Below, piece after piece: positions 1 to 4,462 of a stretch of 16,071 nt of DNA (the first letter of the stretch is position 1; the number at the start of each line of letters is the position of its first letter). The position numbers and the translations under genes were made by a program. This DNA comes from Thermoplasmata archaeon (GTDB lineage Archaea; Thermoplasmatota; Thermoplasmata; UBA184): positions 1-16,071 of the forward strand of contig JASHUP010000079.1 of NCBI GenBank assembly GCA_030039915.1. The letters run 5' to 3'. The notes under the pieces were generated by a model. It saw only the letters and a program-made list of their open reading frames with translations, was not told the DNA's origin and did no database searches.

Positions 1-791
1 ACCGTGCCCTCCGGGAACATCAGATTGCCGCGGCGCGCGAACTTGTGGTAGGCCGAGGAGTCGAAGAGGTCGACCCCGAAGAGCGCCGCGAATGCGAACG
101 TCATCGGGTGTCCCGTGCCGAAGAGGTGCACCGCCGCGGCCGGGGAGAGCGTGGGCCGCGCGGACGCGAGGACCCGTGCGAGCTCGGGGAACCGGTACTG
201 CTCCATCAGCGGCACTACTCCACCGACCGCGAGCACGTCGCCGACCTCGCTCGCGAGACGCGCGGACTCGGCCCTCAGCTCAGCATACGAACCGCCCTGC
301 ACAGGGACCGCGAGGAGTCCTGAGCGCGTCGAGCGACTCGCGCGCGCCCGCTCCGCGGTTTGCCCGACGGCCGCCGCCGTGTCCGTGCGGTCGTCCTCGG
401 GTTCCGTGAAGACGTCGAGGACGGTCGCGATGTCGCTTCCGATCGCGTTCTGGAACGCGATGATTTCCTCGGGCGTAACCTCGACCGAGCCGTAGGCGTG
501 CTGCTGGAACGCTCCGGAGTCGGTCATCACGGGACCGTCGAATCGGATCAGCCCGTGCACCCCCTCTCGTTCGGCCCGTTCCTTGAGCGGAGGCGTTCGC
601 CACGTGATGTAGGCGGAGGTGATCACCGCTCGAACTCCGAACCGCTGGCGCATCTCCTGGGGGGAGAGCGGTTGGCGGGCCGGGTCGGGATGGACCACCG
701 GAAGGAGCGCCGGCGTCTCGATCACCCCGTGCGGCGTCGCGAACCGGCCGAGTCGGGCGAGACCGTCCCGATCGACGACTTCGAACTCCAT
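1..791 (-). CDS. tgtA: Archaeosine tRNA-guanine transglycosylase, C-terminus cut off by window edge
   Basis: Exchanges guanine at position 15 of archaeal tRNAs for the archaeosine precursor preQ0. The 263 visible codons from ATG 791 cover the N-terminal catalytic domain. They show the family hallmarks in order: PVVHPDP (residues 31-37), TDSGAFQ with D91 as the likely acid/base residue, VPVQGGSYAELR (162-173), GGVVPLMEQYR (190-200), HLFGTGHPM (222-230), and DLFDSSAY with D244 as the likely nucleophile. The zinc-binding and PUA parts expected downstream lie outside the window. It follows the uracil-DNA glycosylase gene with a 27-bp gap. A possible TATA-like box (TTATCCTTAA on the minus strand) overlaps the end of that gene about 32 bp upstream, so it may be transcribed separately. 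The family assignment is very secure. Confidence 0.95.
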   Translation of the reverse strand, partial: MEFEVVDRDGLARLGRFATPHGVIETPALLPVVHPDPARQPLSPQEMRQRFGVRAVITSAYITWRTPPLKERAEREGVHGLIRFDGPVMTDSGAFQQHAYGSVEVTPEEIIAFQNAIGSDIATVLDVFTEPEDDRTDTAAAVGQTAERARASRSTRSGLLAVPVQGGSYAELRAESARLASEVGDVLAVGGVVPLMEQYRFPELARVLASARPTLSPAAAVHLFGTGHPMTFAFAALFGVDLFDSSAYHKFARRGNLMFPEGT

Positions 792-818
792 CGTCCTCCG
801 GAGCACCGACCGACGCCG

Positions 819-1532
819 TTAAGGATAACGACGCCCGGCACGATGTGGCGCGTCGTACGACGCCCGGATCCGGTCGAGCAGCTCCACGAGCATCGCGAGC
901 GTGAGTTTGCGAGTGTTGGTATTCTGCGGACTGGGGTGATACGACCCCCAAAGCAGAGGGCGGCCGGGGCCGAGTGGGACGCACGCGCCGTGCGAGAACT
1001 CCTGCGACGGGCGATCCCCGCCGTACACCCTCGGGAGGATGTCCCGAAGCGCGTCCCAGGCAAACCCCCCCAGGGCGAGGACCGCCCGGGTCTCGGGGAG
1101 GCACCGAAGTTCGCGCTCGAGGAACGGAGCGCACGTCGTGCGCTCCACCGGGGTCGGGCGATTGTCGGGCGGGGCGCACCGGACCGCCGCGGTCAGGTAG
1201 AGGTCTCGATACCGAAGCCCATCGTTCCGCTGGAGGGAGGTCGGCTGGTTCGCAAAGCCGGCCTCGTAGAACGCTCGCACCAGGAAGGCCGCCGACCGGT
1301 CTCCCGTGAAGACGCGCCCGGTCCGGTTCGACCCGTGCGCCGCGGGGGCGAGTCCTACGGCCACCAGGCGGGCGGCGGGGTCACCGAACCCGGGGACCGG
1401 TTTTCCCCAATACTCCTTCTCCCGGAATTCCCGCTTCTTCTCCCGGGCCACGGTCGCGCGGTATCGAACGAGGCGCGGGCAGCGGGAGCACGCGACGACC
1501 TCTCGCCGGATTATCTCGAGGGAGTCGACCAC
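819..1532 (-). CDS. Family 5 uracil-DNA glycosylase (UDGb) with 4Fe-4S cluster
   Basis: Removes uracil and related deaminated bases from DNA to start base excision repair. From GTG 1532 the protein is 237 residues. It has C15-x2-C18 in the motif CSRCPRLV, then C119 and C134, which give the four cysteine ligands of the iron-sulfur cluster. Motif 1 is GLAPAAHGSNRTGRVFTGD (60-78), with alanine where many UDG families have a catalytic Asp/Asn, as is usual in family 5. Motif 2 is HPSPQNTNT (199-207). The open frame extends to GTG 1595, but GTG 1532 is preferred: a CCTAAAGG box sits about 24 bp upstream of it on the minus strand, and family members usually begin just before the CxxCPRLV motif. tgtA follows on the same strand. 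No catalytic motif looks broken. Confidence 0.93.
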   Translation of the reverse strand: MVDSLEIIRREVVACSRCPRLVRYRATVAREKKREFREKEYWGKPVPGFGDPAARLVAVGLAPAAHGSNRTGRVFTGDRSAAFLVRAFYEAGFANQPTSLQRNDGLRYRDLYLTAAVRCAPPDNRPTPVERTTCAPFLERELRCLPETRAVLALGGFAWDALRDILPRVYGGDRPSQEFSHGACVPLGPGRPLLWGSYHPSPQNTNTRKLTLAMLVELLDRIRASYDAPHRAGRRYP

Positions 1533-1552
1533 GTTCGGGATGGGCGAGATTG

Positions 1553-1560
1553 CCTTTAGG
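1553..1560 (-). promoter_or_regulatory. TATA-like box for the uracil-DNA glycosylase gene
   Basis: CCTAAAGG on the minus strand, centred about 24 bp before GTG 1532, the spacing expected for leaderless archaeal transcription. The same octamer occurs on the plus strand before the YHS gene at 4224, and its reverse complement before the beta-helix gene at 1611. Confidence 0.5.
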
Positions 1561-1610
1561 TGCTTCGGGCAGACGACGTCCGCACCGGTAGTCACCGAAC
1601 GTGAACTACC

Positions 1611-1618
1611 CCTTTAGG
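1611..1618 (+). promoter_or_regulatory. TATA-like box for the beta-helix protein gene
   Basis: CCTTTAGG centred about 27 bp before ATG 1642. It lies inside an 11-bp direct repeat, CCTTTAGGTGC, present at 1553-1563 and 1611-1621. Its position supports ATG 1642 over the in-frame GTG at 1618, which would overlap the box. Confidence 0.5.
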
Positions 1619-1641
1619 TGCGAGGGCGCTATTCCGCGGCG

Positions 1642-2859
1642 ATGACGGAAACGCGTGTTCCCCGGGGAGGCCGAGTCCGCTTGGGAACCGTCGACGGGGA
1701 CCTGCGAGCCGAGCGGGGTTGCGAGATCGACGTCGATCAAGTGCTGACGATCTCCGGCAACGCCCGATTCGAGGGGAATGCCGACGTTCGCGGCGACATG
1801 GAGTGTCACTCCTTCCGATCGGACGACGGAACCGTTCGTGTCCGGGGCCATCTGTTCGTCCTCGAGGATCTCGAGACGCGCGACGGCCAGGTCGAGGTCG
1901 ATGGAGAGCTGCGGGCGCGACGGGTCGACGCCGACCGCGGGCTCACGGTCGGAGGACCGGCCACCGCCGAGCAGTTCGACGTTGGTGGCAAGCTCGAAGG
2001 GTCGCAGACGTTGGCGGCGAAGCAAGTTTCCGTGGGAGGGCGGTTCCGCCTCGCCGGCAAGCTCACGGCCGAACACGTCGAGGCCGGGGGTTCGGTCGAC
2101 GTCCATGAGGTCGAGCTGGAGACGCTCGAAGTCGGCGGCATCGTCCGCCTCGCGAGCGGGATCGTTCGCCGTTCGGTCGAGGTGGGGGGGAAGTTCAGCG
2201 CCGATGGGCCGCTCGAATTCGGGTCGATCGAGGTGGGCGGAGTCGCCCAGTTCCATGGCCCGGCGAAGGGCGGGCGGGTCGAAGCCGGGGGAATGATGAG
2301 CGCCGAGCGTGACCTCACCTTCGAAGACCTCGAGATCGGCGGGATAGGGTCGATCGGTGGGAGCGGTCGGGGTCGAAGTGTCGAAGTGGGGGGAAGGTTC
2401 TCCGTCAAGGGATCGCTCGAGCTCACCGGAAAGCTCGACGTGGGCGGGCAGATTGTCGTCGGGGAGCTGTTGACCGCCGACGAGCTCGAAATCGGGGGCA
2501 AGATCGAAGCCCGCCGAGCGCTCGTCGCCTCCTCGGCGGAGATCGGCGGGGCGGTGGCGACACGGGAGGGGCTCAAGGCTGCCCAGATCTCTCTGAGACG
2601 AAAGTCGCGCGCGTCCGGTCCGCTCGTGGGCGGGCGGGTCGAGATCGAGGCGAAGGCCACGGCCGAGGACCTCTACGGCGACGTAGTGGAAGTCGGTGAG
2701 AAGGCACAGGCGGGACGTATCTTCGCACGGAGCGTGATGTTGCGGGAGGGCGCGACCGCCCAAGAGGTCGTGTTCCTGGAGACCCTCGAACTTCGGTCCG
2801 GAGCTCGGGTGCTCGCGCAGCCCCGAAAAGTCGAGACGCTACCGCCGTTTCCATTGTGA
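1642..2859 (+). CDS. Bactofilin-like polymer-forming protein with 17-residue beta-helix repeat
   Basis: A 405-residue soluble protein with no signal peptide or membrane segment. It is built almost entirely of a short repeat. The pair GG in the pattern [VLI]-[ETDS]-[VIA]-G-G recurs 13 times between residues 101 and 303, nearly always 17 residues apart, and a degenerate VEVGE keeps the register at about residue 350. Regular short repeats rich in V, G, E and A are typical of bactofilins (polymer-forming cytoskeletal proteins), which fold as beta-helices and assemble into filaments. Classic bactofilins are roughly 120-180 residues, so this is a long version. The start at ATG 1642 is set by the TATA-like box 27 bp upstream. 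A winged-helix gene starts 12 bp after the stop and is probably co-transcribed. A role in cell shape or as an internal scaffold is inferred. The fold call is strong; the function is uncertain. Confidence 0.8.
   Translation: MTETRVPRGGRVRLGTVDGDLRAERGCEIDVDQVLTISGNARFEGNADVRGDMECHSFRSDDGTVRVRGHLFVLEDLETRDGQVEVDGELRARRVDADRGLTVGGPATAEQFDVGGKLEGSQTLAAKQVSVGGRFRLAGKLTAEHVEAGGSVDVHEVELETLEVGGIVRLASGIVRRSVEVGGKFSADGPLEFGSIEVGGVAQFHGPAKGGRVEAGGMMSAERDLTFEDLEIGGIGSIGGSGRGRSVEVGGRFSVKGSLELTGKLDVGGQIVVGELLTADELEIGGKIEARRALVASSAEIGGAVATREGLKAAQISLRRKSRASGPLVGGRVEIEAKATAEDLYGDVVEVGEKAQAGRIFARSVMLREGATAQEVVFLETLELRSGARVLAQPRKVETLPPFPL
1942..2550 (+). repeat. Coding repeat: about thirteen 51-bp units (17 residues each)
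   Basis: Glycine pairs fall at residues 104, 115, 132, 149, 165, 182, 199, 216, 233, 250, 268, 285 and 302 of the protein encoded from 1642. Spacing is therefore 11, 17, 17, 16, 17, 17, 17, 17, 17, 18, 17, 17. Codon choice varies between units, so the DNA units have diverged while the protein pattern is held. This indicates selection on a structural repeat rather than a recent tandem duplication. Confidence 0.85.
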
Positions 2860-2871
2860 TACGGAGTGCGA

Positions 2872-3201
2872 ATGCGGGGCGATGGCGTGGAGGGTCCTCG
2901 CCGACGCGAGGTGAGCGACCTCTATGCCACCGTGCTCGAGGTAGTCAAGCGCTACCACGGCGCGGCCCGCATCACCCGGATCTCGTACGGAGCCGGAATG
3001 CCGGTCGACCGGCTTCGCAACTTTGTCGAGCGGCTGCTCTCTCTTGGGCTGCTCAAATCGGAGGAGTCCGACGGGCGAGCGGTCTACGACATCACGTCGC
3101 GAGGGCAGGAGTTCCTCGACACCTACTGGAAGATGCGCGGGTACATCGAGGTCCTCGAAGAGCCTCCCACGCTCGATGAGCGCGCGTCGCGGCGCCGGTG
3201 A
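2872..3201 (+). CDS. Small winged-helix DNA-binding protein (HTH_45 / ArnR1-like)
   Basis: A 109-residue protein. A recognition-helix region, ISYGAGMPVDRLRNFVERLLSLGLL, is followed by a wing and the archaeal signature YDITSRGQEFLDTYWKM. This matches the pattern of small archaeal winged-helix proteins (A-x-[ML]-x3-R-x6-L-x3-GL, then Y-x-IT-x-[KR]-G-x-x-[FL]-L). No ligand-binding domain is present. The ATG is 12 bp after the beta-helix stop; an in-frame GTG at 2866 is possible. Pairing with the filament-like gene suggests autoregulation or DNA linkage of the scaffold, but that is inference. It ends convergently with the rhodanese gene. Confidence 0.8.
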   Translation: MRGDGVEGPRRREVSDLYATVLEVVKRYHGAARITRISYGAGMPVDRLRNFVERLLSLGLLKSEESDGRAVYDITSRGQEFLDTYWKMRGYIEVLEEPPTLDERASRRR

Positions 3202-3206
3202 TCCCT

Positions 3207-3237
3207 CCGGACCCCGAGGGTGCGCCCGGGGGACCGG
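3207..3237. terminator. Inverted repeat between convergent genes, possible bidirectional terminator
   Basis: CCGG-A-CCCC at 3207-3215 can pair with GGGGGACCGG at 3228-3237, with one internal mismatch or bulge. It fills the 36 bp between two convergent stop codons (3201 and 3238). There is no T-tract, which archaeal terminators normally rely on, so this is only a structural candidate. Confidence 0.25.
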
Positions 3238-3564
3238 TCAGCCGTACCGCGGGACCGAAGGGTCGACCTTGACGGACCAGGCGTCGATGCCTCCGGCGAG
3301 GTTGGCCACGGACTTGAACCCGAGCCCTTCGAGGTACCCGGCGACCATCATCGATCGGGACCCGCTGTGGCAGTACACGATCACCTCGCGGTCTCGCGGA
3401 ATCTCGCCCGACCGATCGGGGATTTCGCCCATCGGGATGTGGAGGGAGGGTTGTATGACGGCCATCTCGCGCTCAAACGGCTCTCGAACATCGAGGAGCA
3501 GCACTTTCCCGGGGGAAGTCCGCAGCCGCTTCTCGGCGTCGGCCGGTTCGATCTCTCGGACCAT
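3238..3564 (-). CDS. Single-domain rhodanese-like sulfurtransferase
   Basis: A 108-residue single rhodanese domain, likely cytosolic. It has DVREPFEREMA (25-35), the active-site loop CHSGSRS starting at C65 after a VIVY strand, and the closing motif LAGGIDAW (89-96). The catalytic cysteine is present, so it should carry a persulfide; the acceptor is unknown. It lies 55 bp downstream of the CGNR gene on the same strand. A weak box (CCTCTTTGG on the minus strand, about 28 bp upstream) might give it its own promoter. Rhodaneses often occur near copper or persulfide-responsive genes in bacteria, which fits the copper-type genes nearby, but this link is inferred. Confidence 0.92.
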   Translation of the reverse strand: MVREIEPADAEKRLRTSPGKVLLLDVREPFEREMAVIQPSLHIPMGEIPDRSGEIPRDREVIVYCHSGSRSMMVAGYLEGLGFKSVANLAGGIDAWSVKVDPSVPRYG

Positions 3565-3619
3565 CGAGCGCCGCTACGAGCCTGGGGCCAAAGAGGTTTC
3601 GACCCGCTCCCGGATCGCC

Positions 3620-4195
3620 CTAGGCCCTGCTGGACCGGGAGCGGAGCCGTCGATAGTGACGCTGCACTCGTGCGCGGTTCCCACAGCCGGTGGGCGAACA
3701 CCAGCGCTGCTGGGCACGGTACGCGACGAGGTAGTGAACACACTCCCGACCCTGGCAGCGCCGGATCGGCATGGAAGGGCTTCCGGCCACCATGTCCGCG
3801 AGCGACTGCGCCACGAGGGCCGCCAATCGCGGATAGCTCGACCCTCGCGTCGACGAGTCCGCGAGAACCCATCTCCCGCGAACCCAGCGAAGCACCGAAC
3901 GCGGCCGGGAATGGGCCCACGCCCGATTCACCGCTCGGAGCGCGGTAGGAGGAGGCGGACTGCCGTCCGAGACTGAGGCGAAGAGTCGGCGCAGCTCGGT
4001 CCGCAGGCGGCGGAGAGAACGCACGTCCCGGGACACCAGGCGCGCCCCCACCGAGAGTCCCTTCCGCCGAAACCATCGTCGAGCTTCGTCGAGAGAATCC
4101 AATGGGTCGGGGCCTCGACAACCCGGGCAGGCCACGGTGTTCACGAAATCCAATGCGAGGAGATCGTTCCTCCGACCGGCATGAAGGTGGGCCAC
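3620..4195 (-). CDS. ABATE / CGNR zinc-finger family putative transcription regulator
   Basis: A 191-residue protein from GTG 4195. The N-terminal ABATE domain carries the signature LLALDFVNT (12-20). The C-terminal CGNR zinc finger has C147-x4-C152, then RWCSPTGCGNRARVQRHYRRLR with C166 and C171 as the remaining ligands. These proteins are common putative regulators in actinobacteria and other bacteria, so an archaeal copy suggests acquisition. An extra CPGC pair (C23, C26) follows the LDFVNT motif and could bind metal or form a disulfide. The frame also allows TTG 4216. GTG is preferred because it is the commoner start and a CCTTTAGG box lies about 32 bp upstream. It is divergent from the YHS and ATPase genes and is the obvious candidate regulator for them, though untested. 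Confidence 0.85.
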   Translation of the reverse strand: MAHLHAGRRNDLLALDFVNTVACPGCRGPDPLDSLDEARRWFRRKGLSVGARLVSRDVRSLRRLRTELRRLFASVSDGSPPPPTALRAVNRAWAHSRPRSVLRWVRGRWVLADSSTRGSSYPRLAALVAQSLADMVAGSPSMPIRRCQGRECVHYLVAYRAQQRWCSPTGCGNRARVQRHYRRLRSRSSRA

Positions 4196-4223
4196 CGTCG
4201 CTCCCGAGGGTCCCAAGGAATCT

Positions 4224-4231
4224 CCTAAAGG
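4224..4231 (+). promoter_or_regulatory. TATA-like box in the divergent CGNR / YHS promoter
   Basis: CCTAAAGG centred about 27 bp before ATG 4254, a leaderless arrangement. Read on the minus strand it is CCTTTAGG, about 32 bp before GTG 4195, so one box may serve both directions. A second A/T-rich stretch with the direct repeat GCTAA (4231-4235 and 4240-4244) lies beside it. Confidence 0.5.
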
Positions 4232-4237
4232 CTAAAT

Positions 4238-4273
4238 AAGCTAATGGATTCGGATGGCCGAAGGCATTAGCTT
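4238..4273. promoter_or_regulatory. 36-bp near-perfect palindrome centred on the YHS start codon (candidate operator)
   Basis: Outer arms AAGCTAATG (4238-4246) and CATTAGCTT (4265-4273) are exact reverse complements. Inner arms TTCGG (4249-4253) and CCGAA (4258-4262) are also exact. Only the 2-base internal positions (4247-4248 against 4263-4264) fail to pair, and the 4-base centre ATGG holds the start codon. The site starts 7 bp after the TATA-like box and covers the expected transcription start, so a DNA operator is more likely than an RNA hairpin. Confidence 0.65.
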
Positions 4274-4421
4274 GTCGAAAGTAGTGGACCCGGTCTGCGG
4301 GATGGAGTTCGAGCCGCAGGCCGCCGCCGCGCACGGCCGGTACGGGGCGAAAGAGGTGTACTTCTGTTCCAGCGCCTGTCAGAACGCCTTCGAACGAACG
4401 GGGCCGCCCCGGACGGAATAA
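4254..4421 (+). CDS. 55-residue YHS/TRASH-type metal-binding protein, CopM-like
   Basis: A small stand-alone YHS domain running from ATG 4254 to TAA 4421. It has VDPVCGMEFE (11-20, C15), a short linker, then VYFCSSACQNAF with C38 and C42. The spacing from the first cysteine to the CxxxC pair is 23 residues, identical to that in the N-terminal domain of the ATPase encoded next, whose motif is DPVCGM ... FCSTSC. YHS/TRASH domains bind copper and related soft metals. In Sulfolobales a small TRASH protein, CopM, acts as copper chaperone between a regulator gene and copA, and this gene sits in the same relative place. The start is fixed by the box at 4224 and by the motif position. The ATPase gene follows after 41 bp. 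A copper-chaperone role is an inference by analogy. Confidence 0.85.
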   Translation: MAEGISLSKVVDPVCGMEFEPQAAAAHGRYGAKEVYFCSSACQNAFERTGPPRTE

Positions 4422-4423
4422 TC

Positions 4424-4462
4424 CGCTCTTACCACGATCGACCCCCTTTCGAGTGAAGAGCG
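4424..4462 (+). promoter_or_regulatory. Inverted repeat abutting the ATPase start codon
   Basis: CGCTCTT (4424-4430) and AAGAGCG (4456-4462) are exact complements. CAC (4433-4435) with GTG (4453-4455), and TCGA (4438-4441) with TCGA (4449-4452), extend the stem with two 2-nt bulges on one side. The right arm ends at the base before ATG 4463. If the YHS and ATPase genes share an mRNA, this would form a hairpin right at the ribosome entry site. It could equally be a second operator. Confidence 0.45.

Noticed and set aside
1942..2550. Regularly spaced repeats that might be taken for a CRISPR array or satellite
   Set aside because: The 51-bp units are diverged at DNA level, have no spacers and keep an open reading frame, so they are protein repeats.
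1606..2763. 385-codon minus-strand open frame opposite the beta-helix gene
   Set aside because: Its apparent repeats are the complement of the 51-bp coding units; the plus-strand frame has the regular 17-residue pattern and a promoter box.
4244..4270. Short upstream ATG frame (eight codons and stop) before the YHS gene
   Set aside because: Probably upstream of the transcription start set by the box at 4224, and produced by the palindrome arms rather than by coding.
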